From NCBI GenBank assembly GCA_013365325.1, contig JABVXV010000001.1, positions 1,488,001 through 1,552,000 on the forward strand: a stretch of DNA of 64,000 bases. The letters are read 5' to 3'. A program made the translations under genes and the position numbers. Positions within the stretch are counted from its first letter, which is position 1, and every line of letters starts with the position of its first letter. Source of the stretch: Dipetalonema caudispina (Eukaryota; Nematoda; Chromadorea; Rhabditida; Onchocercidae). The notes under the pieces are model-generated. The model searched no databases, had not been told where the DNA came from, and saw only the letters and a program-made list of their open reading frames with translations. Positions 1-13,065 of the stretch are shown here, in pieces.

Positions 1-928
1 TCGCCACTGGTCTAATAAATACGACATACGATTAACGCTATCATTTGAAAACGATTCGCTATGAGAATATAAAGTATTAAAACATAGCGAAGTTAGCAGC
101 TAAATTCTATTCTACTTTATGTGAAGCATCCAGGAATTTTAATTTTTTGCCAAATTACAATATGAAGGTAAGTTTTGTCGTTTGAACCCTAGCAAGTTAT
201 TAACACTGGGAGAAATATAGGACCAGCAAGCACCGAAATGAATTTTACCGCAAAAAAGCAACTCTGGACGCATGTATAAAGACGTGCGAATTTAAACAAT
301 TCAAGAGATTTAAAAAGCTCATAAAAATAAATGAAGCGGAGGGCATCACCGTCGTTTCAGTGAAGCGCATGATTACACAAAGTGTGAATAAAGAACATCA
401 TGAATCAAGTTGAAGCTAGGCTTAAAGCTTCTATAATTGGATATCGTAGAGTTCGGAAAATAAATTATTGATTTACGGCAAATCCAGCAATCGAGCAATA
501 CAAAGGTTAAACTATATGCAGCTCAAATCCCATCAAAAAGAGTTCCATGAAAAGAAATATGGAGTGAATTCAAAAGTGAAGTAATCGAGGACCTCTAAAA
601 TTCCTAGACTATTTCAGTTTTTTACATTTCAGCCACTGGACTCAAGCAGAAATCTTGATATGCCCGCGCTCCTCGTTCAAATTAGTCAAGAAAATAATAC
701 AGCAAGGCAGATCAGATAACTGGTTTCTTCATGATGCATATCGAATTTTAATACTACGGAAGTCCACAGTGCCAATCGTTCATTCCAATTCATCCACTGA
801 CCAGGCTGTTGACGTTTCACAAATATAATACTAAAGATGGTACAGCATCCTAAAGCTTTTTAAAAGATATCGAAACGAACAGATGGAAGCATTCATACAG
901 TCAGGAGCCTGCTGATCAATGTCATTCG
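1..928. other. Region downstream of tropomodulin, no gene recognised
   Basis: No reading frame over 60 codons and no recognisable protein family on either strand. It probably holds the tropomodulin 3' untranslated region and flanking sequence. Short stretches look like decayed coding sequence, but none could be assigned to a family. Confidence 0.4.
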
Positions 929-3900
929 TCATTCCTGCGGTTCCTTACCTAGCCGTCGAAGTCGCACTGAAAACAGAAAGTAATTTTCTTAATTTATGAG
1001 ATTTAAAAGTCCTGAATCTCAAATGCAAGTATTGGAATACTACATACAATGGAAATTCTATAGAGCTCTCTAATGCTGATAATGGAACCAACGTCTTTCA
1101 TAATTTCGTTCAAGGGCTTCCGAAACTCGATGACGTGCTTCCATTGATTGAAAGGATACACCAACACGCAGTAATGATTCATTCTCCTCTACTGTAAGCA
1201 TCATGTCCATTTCTATTTGATTTCCTAACACGCTTGCTCGCTGAAAACAGAAAATGAAAAGGCAAGCTTTCCAGAAACAAATGAGTCCAAACGAATTATA
1301 GTGCACCGATAAATTTTCTTCATTACATATATATATCCTGTTTTATACGTACCTCAAAAAAATTAAATTTAATGAGGGTAGAGAAGTGAAAATAACTAAA
1401 CTACCAGTGCATAATTGGGGAAAAGATCATAAAATCGGAAGAAAAGGAAAATGAACATTTCAATTATGGAATGTTCGTTTTTCCGTTCTCCTCCAGAAGT
1501 GATTCAGAGTAGCTATCAAATGGATAAAAGTAACGGTAATTTAACTGTCGTTGTTGTCAGCCCTCACTGGAAAGCAAAGGTTCATTCAAACCAAACTAAT
1601 GGATCTGGCCATGAATTTGAAATGATTGTTAAAAATAATTCAAAAGAGAAAAAATCACCACCATTTGATTTATTGCAGAAACTTTGGTGCGTAACCCACA
1701 ACGAAAAAAGATATGGAATAAAGAGTGAAACCTGAAAAAACTGAGAAGCAGTTCTGGAGTAAAAGAAGGAATACCTGATTTTCAGCATGAAATTCGGTCA
1801 GGTTTTGGGTGACAAGCGTAGCACGTAGTAATTTTGCCAGTAGTTCCGGTGTAATAAAATTCGATTCAATATTCAAAACGCGTAGTGATGGTGACGTTTC
1901 TAACAATTCAACCAGCCCCTAAAAAATATTTAAGGATATGACTAGGTAGGGTTTTTTGACTGTAAAAATGAACTGGCGATTGACTGCAAGAGATTCGAGA
2001 ACATTGACTACTAATGTGCCGAAAAACAAATTACTTGTGGCATACGAAAATTATCATAAAGTGCGATTATGACAAAAGTTGGAGAAGAGTGTAAAAGTTG
2101 CAAGGAATTATTAATTTTTCATCCAATTTAACTCTTGTTCGATTAGCAGCATTTTTATTGCTTTATTATGTCAACATCTAAGTACGACACATTAATGTTT
2201 TGTAGAGTTTAGCGGTAGTCGTATAAACTGATAAATGCTACTCCACTTTACACCATCACTTACTGATCGACATTAAATTGCTCATAGGTTGATAAATATT
2301 GTAAAGTAAAAGGTAACAATAGTTGAAAAAGCAGCACGCTTACTCTAGCTTCTTGATCAGAGATAGCAGTATTGGCCAACGATAGCTTTTTAATGTGCTT
2401 GCTGGCACAGGATGCTTTAATGAGGGCCCTGATACGCTCCTTCGATATTCGCTTCATGTTGTTGATATTTACTTCAGTCACCATATCATCGTTTGCTTCA
2501 AGTTTTCTACAATTCAAAATCAAGCTCTCATTTGAGGACTCAAAAATAAAACCTCCAAACTGAAACTTGTATTATGAAAGTCTTGAACATATCAAATGTT
2601 ACATAAACACGTTAGATGCACTTACTTGATGCAGTCATCAACGTCAGTTTCATTTTCTGGTTCTTCAGGAAGAATCTTTGCTTCGAAAGCCCTAACAACA
2701 CCACTAAACGTAGTTCCTGTTGTTTCATCCTGACCTTTACCCTGCAATTGGAGTAAGAAAACAGTCTCAACTTTCTCATTTGCGAGATAATTCTCATTTC
2801 GCCAAAAGAAGCTATTGTACAAGAAAAAAAAGAAACTAAAAAAAACAGAGCACAGAAACAACAAAATTAGCTTCCAGATACAAAAGCTTTTTGGGCATCA
2901 ACAACTTCTATAAATACGCAATATTCATTCGAGCATTTCGTGCCCCACCCCCCATTAGCACATAGCTCATTTCCATGAGATACATGGGCATACATACTCA
3001 GTTCACTTAAAAATCGAAGCTTTAGAAGTGAAGGTTAGGGAAAATTATTTTGTAGAATCTGCGAATCGAATCGATGCATTATTAGTTTCAGCATTGAGAA
3101 AAACACTGAGAGTGTCAGCAAAGAAAACATTTCAGTGCTGAATCTATTGATGAATGCAGTCAGTAACGATTTAACCTTACTCGTTAGTTATAGTATTGGT
3201 TAATGTTTCGCCGCCTTTTAAGTTCCGAATGGAACAATGAAAGATTCCCAACGTGCGGCAAAATATTTATTAGATTATGCAGTGATACAACACTCCATGA
3301 CAATAATAATGTCATAAAAAAACCTTCAAAGCATTGTAGTACTGAGACTGGTTGAGCAAATTGTGCATTCCAAGAATACCAGCTAAATCAACGAGATCTT
3401 TTTCGGGCGCTTCATGCAGTGCTTCATCCAAATCATCCTCGTCGTCATCCAAATCCAGTTCTATTGGCATTTCCATTTTACCAGATTTCTTATCACTGCT
3501 TTCTTTCGGCTCATAAATTTTTCCTAAAGTAGAATAAAACTTTAGTTCATTTCCATAGTAACAACTGCTTGGCAAAAAAGAAGACTGACTGAAATATAGC
3601 CGAAAATTACTGAATTCACTTATAAACAAAGAGCGTGAGTTGTATGATCTGCAAAACCTTTCGCAAAAAAAGGCTCGAAAAAAAAAATCCAGTCCCCTTA
3701 ACATTTTCTTTTTACCAACGGCAAGTACTCTGCAAATACTCTTTTACTCATTCTCTTTCAAAAAGATTATAAGCAATTCACCAACTACTTGGATTTAAAG
3801 CAGAAGCCCGTGAGCAGCATGAGATAATATTACTGCCTTGTTCAGTTCTCTTGAACAACTAACCTCGTTTAATTCCTGGGCTAAATGGTACCCATTCCTC

Positions 3901-5075
3901 CCAGTCTTCTTCTTGTTTTGCGCTCTCTTCGAGGAACAACAACAATTTATCCCTTTGGTAAGGTCCGGTTGGTTGTTTGCTGGTTTGGTTGCGACATCGT
4001 TGTGATGGTGGAAGTAAGGAATTCTGAAAAAAAAAAAAGTAAACAGTGATCTCAAAAATTTACAAACGCACTTTGAATATATTAAAATTATATGTTGACT
4101 GTGAGAAGGTTACCCAAAGCTACAGGACCAAACATCAAACACAACTGTGCAACAGGAAATTTTATGCCAGACACTAAAGCTTACTAGGTAAAACAGTACA
4201 AACCATATTAGACAACAAACTAGTTCGTCTTCCAAATAATCAAAGAAACAAATTAAACATAAACATGGCTATAACAACAACAACAGCTTACATCAGGATC
4301 GAAGTCACTATTGAGATCTTCGAGTTCTTCGGGTGATAATTTGGATAGCAGACCTTCTAAGTCAGCATCATCTAAATCTCGCAGCTCTTTGCCAAAGATT
4401 TTTGGTGCAGCAGTACCAACTTTAGTACGAGCTGCAGGTGCAATTATTCTAGTTTCTTCTGAATAGTAACTGCAATATTTAAAAGCATTATATTATGAAG
4501 GCACTAAGAATGAACGGTTGTCTAATGAAACAATCCAGCATCAGTACAATACGGGACGAGTGAGGATGCACAGGGTTCTAGAGCGGTAACAACTGTTGAA
4601 TTTTTCAGCTAAATAAGTGAAAAATGAAAGGAGCACAAACAGTGAAACATTTCAAACAACCGTAATCTCGTTCTACCATTGGAAAAGTCTAAAAATACAC
4701 TTAAAAAGCACCCATTTAAACTTCAAATTTTGAAGGAAAATTAGCAGACAGGAAAATTACAATTCCGAGAATACTTTTCGAAAATCTAACAGAGACTGAG
4801 TTGAAATTAATGGTTGGACTGTTGAATGGTTAGACTAGTAGCATCCTGTGCCAATTTTGAAGGAAAACCGACGCTCGGTCATTTCGAGCATTGTCGCTTT
4901 TCGTTAAATATGCAGATTCAAATTTTATAACAAGTTTCAAAATTATTTTAAAAGTTCGAGAAGAGAAGAATAAATAAGCAAGTGGCTTCAGGATTTCCAG
5001 TTTACCTCAATCAAAGTATACTAACTGAAATTTATATACATGATACAAGAGGACTTACTTGCTGTTACCACTCAT
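929..5075 (-). CDS. unc-94: Tropomodulin, actin pointed-end capping protein
   Basis: Nine-exon model: 5059-5075, 4292-4469, 3864-4023, 3324-3523, 2626-2741, 2344-2506, 1775-1918, 1093-1240, 929-966. It joins in frame to 387 residues, close to the family's usual length. The N-terminal half has the tropomyosin/actin-binding segment (LRDLDDADLEGLLSKLSPEE), the SLLPPSQRC block and the acidic linker LDLDDDEDDLDEA. The C-terminal half has leucine-rich repeats, including TEVNINNM, VLNIESNFITPELLA and the last repeat LGNQIEMDMML. These are hallmark tropomodulin sequences. The protein caps thin-filament pointed ends and is needed for muscle and cortical actin in worms. The last exon is short (38 nt) and gives a basic end, RLRRLGKEPQE. 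Without that splice, exon 8 reads into a stop at 1070, giving 382 residues. An acceptor at 5146/5147 marks the probable 5' end of the first exon, so the first 70 nt are leader. Confidence 0.95.
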
Positions 5076-5145
5076 CTCTTCGTTCTTGAGAGGTGAAGGA
5101 ACGCGATAAAGCTACTCTACAGAGGTCACGAAATCCAGAATATAC
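5059..5145 (-). other. First exon and leader of tropomodulin with upstream splice acceptor
   Basis: On the minus strand AAATTTACAG ends at 5146, and the ATG is at 5075-5073, giving a 70-nt leader. The acceptor could receive a spliced leader or a distant cis exon. In frame with the ATG, a stop lies upstream unless a closer AG is used. A second AG would extend the frame by LYRVPSPLKNEE, so a longer N-terminal isoform is possible. Confidence 0.45.
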
Positions 5146-5472
5146 CTGTAAATTTGAATGCAATGAAAAGTTACAATGTTAACAGCAAGAACAGTGACGA
5201 CGACATGAATGAAATGATAAAAAGTGCAAAAAGCATGAAGACGACGGAGGATAAATATAATGATGATTATACAAAAAAAATAACACACCATATAAGCAAT
5301 ACTCCAGGGCCTATTGCATTCAATACGTTGCAGGAATGCATGAAAGCAAGTTACGAGAACACGCATCGATCGACACGCTCTAATATAGAGCACACTTTAC
5401 TTGCACACCTGCACGCGCTCTGCATGCAACCATGTAGAGCAAAAGTCTGATTGAACATAGAAAAATAGGCCT

Positions 5473-5514
5473 AAAGAGAGAGAGAGAGAGAGGGAGAGGG
5501 GAGAAAGAGAGAGA
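5473..5514. repeat. (GA)n-rich simple repeat
   Basis: An almost pure purine GA/GGGA run, about 400 bp upstream of the tropomodulin start codon. It creates low-complexity open frames on the minus strand that are not genes. Confidence 0.9.
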
Positions 5515-5820
5515 CGGGAGAAAGTAGTATACGGCCTTGTGCTGCTCGTCTTTGAGAAGAGGCCATCGAACTGGATGCCAGTGAGCCCATTCTTCAATTC
5601 ACCAACAGAATAGATAGAATGGCCCAAACTAGACAGTGATATACTGATTATAGCATGTCTGAAATGAACGATGCCATAAAGGCAAATAAAATCTATGGCC
5701 AAACTCATTAATGAAGAAAGCAGTAAACCCTAAGGCTTACAAAGATGTAGTTATATTAAAATGACCATCGATATACTACTAATCAATAGTGCATCTAATG
5801 CTATCACTATCACTAGTATT

Positions 5821-5860
5821 GGTAGTAGTAGTAGTAGTAGTAATAGTAGTAATAGTAGCG
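5821..5860. repeat. (TAG)n trinucleotide repeat
   Basis: Tandem GTA/TAG units with occasional TAA interruptions. Confidence 0.9.
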
Positions 5861-8800
5861 ATGCTATCACTGCATCGCTTCATCCTACCAAGGTTCAACA
5901 ACAGCAACAACATTAAATCTTTTCGATTGCAAGAGCTCTAAGGTAGAATGTAAGAAGCTAAGGATTTGGCAATCGGCCAATCTGCAATATGTAGTGCGAC
6001 ACCACTGCAATGTGCAGTATGACGTAATTTGAGTAGCAGAGCAGAGGGGTGATGTACTTTTTATTTGTGGTGAATAGAGTGAGAGAGAGAGAATTTAGGT
6101 GCAAATGTCGCAATTAGGTATCGGGAATTCCTGTAAGTTTAGAGCGGGGGTTGGAGAGGGATAACGATATTGCTTTGTTTTGTTTAACATTGATATGTTA
6201 TAAACTCTCATTTAAGACTTAAATGATTCCTGGTTGCAGGAATTCTCAAAAACTTAATATCTTCAATTCTAAAATTTGCTTCTTTTTTTCCTCCCCATTT
6301 CTTCGACATACCAAATATTGCCAGGATATCTGGTATTTCCCAGGAAAAGAGTGATTAATTTGTACAAATACATCAAAGAGAGAAAAAAAGTCACTTGCAT
6401 TATTACATACCATACCCAAGGCATTTTCATAGTTGATACACTTTCCCGCTTCACCTCTGTTCCTCTTCGGTTTCTATTTTTTAGATAGAAGAATGGTTGA
6501 CCTTTGACATACGTCAATTTTTGATAATTTTTTCATTGATTTCATACAAATAAACAAATTGATAAATGTAAGAGATAGTGGGAGAATAAAGGAGATATCT
6601 TGCAGTAGCTTATCATCTAGCCATAAAACTACTTACTTATCCAATTATCAATCATTGTTACAGAGTATTTAACAGGGACTTCATTTGAATGATATTCCAT
6701 AAGAAAAGGAAGATGGTTAGACAAATAATAAAATGAGACAATCCCAGACTGGGGAAAAAAAAAAAGTCCCTTATTTTGATCGATAAGCTAGGAAAATTAT
6801 AAATTTCGACAAGCAATTCGAAATGCTTCTTAGAATATAGATGTGTATATAAGTGTACTTTAAACTGATGTTGTTTATTCATTCAAGCACATACTAATTA
6901 GTTATTCACAAATTTCTTAAAATTACGAAATGAATGATTTGATTATATCAATAAATGCATTTCACTAATGAGAGTTATTTTGTTTGGCTTTTCATTATCG
7001 CTTCATTTACTAAATTTAATCTTTCATTAAATGGCATTTTAGATGATCATTGTTTCTCGCCAATCTGATTATTTTCTCTTGCTTGGCTTAGAATCATTAT
7101 GTGTATCAGTTGGAAAGTGGATTCAGCCAGCTGACATAGTTCATGTGTGTAAGTAATGTTAATGTATACATACTAAGGTGCTTATATCATAATGTAGAAA
7201 CTAGTAATCTTCAAATTACTTACTCCTTGTCCTATTCTATTTTGTTCTAATTAATGTGTATTAATTACGAAGTTCACAAGAAATCACATTTTATGCAAAT
7301 GCATTTATCAAGTGTAAATGTTGATGAAAGTTTGCAACTTTCGTGGAATTATAGGAGGAAATTAAACTGAAACTAAATATTATCATTCTTTTTATATTGT
7401 ATTTCCATTACTAACAACCTGATTTGTGCCTGAAATCATTTCAATTCAGTCCTTGGTGTAAACTTGACTATTCTTGAGTTTCCATATATTTTCTTATTGA
7501 AGAACAAATAACTTTTACTCATTAAAATGATTTTCTGTAGAAGTATTGAAGTGAAAAATTTGGAATTCTTTTTTTCTCTCAATTTCACATGTTGCTACAT
7601 GCTACGATTTCCGCTGCATGCATCTCGTTACATACTTGCATCGTAACTAATTATTTCCACTTTTCTATGATTTTTAGTTATTTTTTTGCATTCCTGAGAA
7701 ATGGAATTTTTGTGGATCCTACAGTTCTTATGATCTCTTTTCTTTGCAAACTATCATTTCCACAGATTTATGGGACATTTGTAATGTCATAGTGATTCAA
7801 ACGAGTACTGGTTGCGGAGAGGAATTACAGATTCGATACCTCTTCCCTACTGCAAAATTCTTTCATGTCAGTTGATGAAAATAAAATGTGAAGGGAAAAC
7901 TACCAAGTGATCCATTCATGGGATGTTAATTAACTTAGAATCGTAGGATTATTCCAGATTTTGAGTAGTATTCCGGAAGAAAGAAGAGAATAACGTCGAG
8001 GTATATTTCTTCAGAAGACAAGCAACAGAAATCGATGTTTTTATTCTGCATCCATGTTATGGATGCAATAAATCTGGTTGCTTCAGCTATCTTGTCGTTA
8101 ATTCCTTATTTCATTTTAGTTGTTTGTCTTTTTTTTTTCTTTTTTTTTTTGGAGAATATTGTCTGCTCACTCAATTTAGCTGCTCCATTTGCGCAGAAAG
8201 AATCGTCGTAAGCAGCATGGAAACTTAATGAATTCTACGCAAGTTAATGAAATGAGGTCAAGTTATTTGGAATCTTTTGATAGATATTTTACATTTAAAA
8301 GACGATGTTATATTCGAAAGTGAAATGTACAATTATCAGCAAATATTAAGCGATTTAATGTGACAGTTTTCTGCAAGTTCTAATGATATTATCATTTCTT
8401 GAGAACAGCTGAGCAGCAGTTGAGTTCTGTAAATATGTTTGATGTGAATAAAAGCTGCTGATATATCATATGCCTGATCTATGCTTGCTGCTAACATATC
8501 CAATGCCTGATCTGAGCTTCCTATGTTGTACTTGACATTATCTTAACACATTCTTACTTGTTGTTAGTATATCAGTTAAGAATGCGACCAGTTCTCTCAA
8601 CACAACAAGAATCATTTTCCTGAGACAATACTAAAATAATATTTATGAGGCGAAATGGAGAATGAAGGTTTTAATCAGAACGTACGTTTTGTTATGTTCT
8701 GTTCTGTGACACAATTGATCTGTCGATATCAAAGAACATTACTGAGATGACAATAGAAAGAAGGTAGGTATCTCATAGTGGGTGTTTTACACAAAAAAGT

Positions 8801-10407
8801 GACCACATTTAGAAATGTGAAAATTTTTCATTCAGCATGATGGAGCATATCTATCGCGAAACATGGAATAGGGACAGGTTATTTTCCAGTGAAGAGAGCT
8901 TCCAGGAAATCTCCAATTAAAACTTGTCTTTTCAAAATTAAAAATTACCGGAGATGTCTGCTCATTCGATATGGCTCACCTCCCGGTACAGGGCGGGGAA
9001 GAAGGGTGGAGGTAAATGAATGTATAAATACGTCAGATACTGCGGTAAAAAGGCTAAATCACCATCTACAATCTACCCGTCGCAGTGTGTTGTCAGTGCA
9101 GGTCACACACCGACTTCTAACAGTTTAACTGCTTGACTTCACCTTTCAACTATAGTTATAATTGGAAGACGCTTAACAATCCTATTTGTGCTAATCGGAA
9201 TTGAAAATATTATAAGGTTAGGGAAAATTGGGTCAAGACATCTGGCCAATATAAGAGATCTACAACCTATTGGCTAATCATTGTGCGATAAAGGCTATGA
9301 CCATTAGAACAACAATATTAGCATTGTTGAATATGCAAAGAATGTCATCCAAGTATGCAGTGTACAAATCGATCAGAAGAGTAGTGTGGGGGAGAGTAGT
9401 ACGAGCTTAGTTGTAGAATGAATGAATGAATGAATGGATAGATGGATAGATGCCTGTTGGTGCTTGTTCCATAAGTCCAAGCTGTTCATTCATTTATTCG
9501 TTTATTCTCACAATCGTTGTCCTTCCAACATCTATTCCATATTTACATCTCATTCTTTGCATACTTTTGCTCTATCAATCTAATTTCCAGCTAATCTAAA
9601 TAAGTCAATAACAAATCTTTAGCTAACAATTCTACTCTACGGGAAATACGACATTAGTATTGGACAGAGCATTTGACTTCAATAATTATATGGCTATCAT
9701 CATAGTCTAACTTTTTACCAATGGCTGCTATCCATGTTAGCTTCTAGAGATCGCATATCTCTTTTATACATAATCCAAATATAAAATATAATGCACAATG
9801 CACAATCATCCATTATTACTCCTAAACAAGGAGAATATCTGTCGTTTTACAAGTTGAACAGATTGACCTATTTTGTCCTCTGTCCACTTTCCGTATAACT
9901 TTTTTGTTATTATTTGAAATGAATGAGAATAAATTAGAATTATGTTATGAATAGAGTATCCCTCGGATAGAATGTAGAATTTCTTGAGGATCTGAATAGA
10001 TTGAATAAAGAATGTCTCTTAATTAATTTCAAACTATTTCACCTTTTCGTAAATGATTCTTTTATAAATACTAAGATTGTCAGTGACACATTAAAAAATA
10101 TTTTGAGATTTTTGCAGCGCAGACCTACTATTCTGATTGCCTTAGAGAAATTTCATTCATGATTTTTTTTTTTTTTTTTGTGAAAGATCACCGAATGCAT
10201 TCCTTTCTCCACTTTTTCATGGCAACAATTAGAAATACTCTCACTATTAAATACAGTACGATAAAAATCAAGAAAATCCCCCCCCACCCCCTCCACACTT
10301 AATCAAACTAAGTCCATCGAAATTAACAGAAGTTGACACATAGTTTAAAGAATTTCGCAGCCCAGTTGACGTGATCCGGTACGAAATGGTGCCATCATGA
10401 TACAAAC

Positions 10408-10457
10408 AAATATATATATATATATACACATATACATACATACATACACATACACAC

Positions 10458-10490
<33 letters not shown>

Positions 10491-10492
10491 TA
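10408..10492. repeat. Compound (TA)n/(CA)n microsatellite
   Basis: A TA run followed by ATACA and CA units. It encodes only a spurious Cys/Val-rich frame on the minus strand. Confidence 0.95.
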
Positions 10493-13065
10493 TGTAGGAT
10501 ATTCATAGTGGTGAAAAGGGAATGACAAATTATTTTATTCCTATGATATTATTAACAGGGAGAGATTCATTTCAATTAGAATAAAATAAATTGTATGAGG
10601 TGAAAATAATGCATTGATTACTGGTATAGGATTGGGATTAAGATTAAGATGGTGATCATGATCGGATTGGATTTATTTATTTTTGAAATGAGAAAAGTAG
10701 TAGTAGTAGTAGTAGTACACTGTCTTCTACATAATAATGCTTTTTAGTAAGAAGCCTTTCATGTTTCAAAATAAATGTCATTTTCTGGGACTATTTCCTT
10801 CATTCTTTCAACCTTGACCCTATCCTCTTGCCGTTGAAACTTTTTCCTCCAATAGTGTTGTTGCCTATCTCCCCATTATGCTTTCAGCATTTGGTTGTTG
10901 ATTGAATAGGAAAAGTCCGATTTGAGAAATAATTGCTTGGAACTGGTTTTAAATGAGATATGTCGATAAGCTGATTCCTCTATTATTATTGCTTCATGAA
11001 ACAACACTGTTACTGCTTTTAAAACCAACAATTAAACTTTTGAACTTTTTGTTACGAACTGAATGCCCAACTCAAGGGTAAAGTTCATTGACCGCTTAAT
11101 GTTCACTTAGCAACAACAATTTTTCATTTGTTCTTTTTTTCCTTTTACACTTCGTTGATTGATGGACGATTCGATTGTTGCAATGCTATCGAAATCGTTC
11201 CTCATTGAATTTTCTTAATAATAATTTAACATCAAACAGAATACCGTGTCAATATTTCATTGAATACAAACAATCACTTACCTTCTGACATTCCTTTGCT
11301 CATCCATTCTGGATGATCTATCCTGAAACATTTTCTTTCTCCATCCTAGATGAAGTTAACTTTTTAATTTCCCTTTTTGTAAATTCATATAGCGTGGCAG
11401 AATTTTTAATTTGCACTGTAATATTCCTGCTTGAATTTCGTCCCACTTAAAGTTTGTTCGAAATTAAAATAATTACTTTCTTATTTAAATCATTTTCCGT
11501 CCTGATTTTATCACTACTTCCGTTGAGGGTGAAACTGGGATGGTTCCTATTTCCTGGTTTTATTTTAGAAATGTAACCGAGGTGATATCAATTTTGAGGG
11601 TCAATTGATTTTTAACTTTACCTGAATTAATCGAACAAATTTCTTTCATCTTCAAAACACATTTACTATTTTTTACATTTGTTTTAGTCTAATTGCAACA
11701 ACAAAATGATTAGCAAAAAAAAAAAAAAAAAGTAAGTATCTGTTTCGGAGATGAAGTGTAAAGATTGCTACATCCGTCTGCATGCACTCATTCAGGAATT
11801 TCAGCAGACAGCCCGTAGGGAAATCTGTATAGCACTGAGAAATTAATCAAAAGAATATCATTTGAGAAGTTCTAAACACTTTTATATGCACTGTGCTATA
11901 TTCGTAAAAGTAGCAGATAGTGATGTTGCACTATTTTACATCTGTGTCCAAAAGTACCTTAAATGTCTACGACGAGTGATGCACGATCATTCTTATCACT
12001 CTTTATCGAACTGAAGGTAACCTATCCTTTAAAAGATTTGTTGACCGTTAAGTGACTTCCCACTACCTTGTCAAATGACCATGTTTCCCCGCAATAACTA
12101 ATTATTGATATATGGTTATATTAAGGGCAGGGAGAAAAGAAAATGTTGAAGGAATGAAGAGCGATCGAAGGCATTTCGATAGGCTTCTTGAAATACTTTA
12201 TATTTATCGTATATGGAACACTTCAGATGAGCTTTATTTATAGATGTCTCATGCAACGGAAACGAATTAATGAAATTTCGATTTTACGACAAAGAATCCG
12301 AAGTATTCGCGAAATAAGAACGACTGTATTCTGATTACGATCTGGGATTTGCCATATCATTCGTGTTTGGACGATCTTATTTCTTTACTCGGCGAACTCT
12401 GTTTGTGGAGTTCTGGTATTACTTTTGTTTTGAAACCACCTTGCTATTATAAAGTGGTCAATTGATCCTTGTTGTTTGGTATATTGAAGAAGTGAAAGGA
12501 TCAAGAGAGAGTAATGTCTAATATTTATCTGTAGCCTCTCATAAAATATTATTATGATGTATACTGGGAGATGAAAGGAGTGCGTCACGAAATTGGTCAT
12601 CAGGTCGCCTACATTACTTTTATCCTTGCCGTGGTTTGTATATCTGATATTCATTCCCTTTACTCCAACCAATACCCGTGTCCGTACCCGCAACAATTCT
12701 GTAACTGCTAATGTCGTCCTTCACACACTGTCACTCTTGACCTAGAACTCCCCCGCCCCTTCCTTCTCCCAATACGTTCCTTTTGACACATCTTACCATC
12801 TTCTCAGCATCAGCAGCAGTCATTGCACATCGACAGTTTGTTCTCAAATTTAATTTTCATTACCACAGCTGCGACTATTACTATCATCATTGCGATCACC
12901 ACTCAACTACTTCTATCATTGATACTATCATATTATTATTCTCCATCCTGTTCCCTTATCATTTGCAATCTAAATTCCAGCAATTTAAGGGATTCTGGAG
13001 ATAAATTTCACCAGCTCAACTAAATTTTATCGTAATTGTCCAAGCTACATATCCCATTATCCAAG

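Larger units (their letters stand above)
5146..13065. other. Long intergenic region between tropomodulin and neurabin
   Basis: Nearly 8 kb without a gene I can support. It contains simple repeats: (GA)n near 5473-5514, (TAG)n at 5821-5860, GAAT/GATA-type repeats near 9417-9451, (TA)n/(CA)n at 10408-10492, (AGT)n near 10696-10718, and several homopolymer A or T runs. A GC-richer patch at 8950-9130 is described under findings. The two flanking genes are divergently transcribed, so both promoters should lie here. Confidence 0.6.

Noticed and set aside
1..900. Possible decayed retroelement fragment
   Set aside because: No frame long enough and no motif to identify a reverse transcriptase or integrase.
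5112..5393. Minus-strand 93-codon frame upstream of tropomodulin
   Set aside because: Its end overlaps the tropomodulin leader in another frame and terminates before the start codon; composition is AT-driven.
5397..5708. Minus-strand 103-codon frame
   Set aside because: Driven by the (GA)n repeat (Ser-Leu repeats); no splice partners or family similarity.
7791..7860. tRNA-like B-box (GATTCGATACC)
   Set aside because: No pairing T-stem, no convincing A-box or acceptor stem around it.
10268..10528. Minus-strand Cys-Val repeat frame
   Set aside because: Translation of the (CA)n/(TA)n microsatellite.
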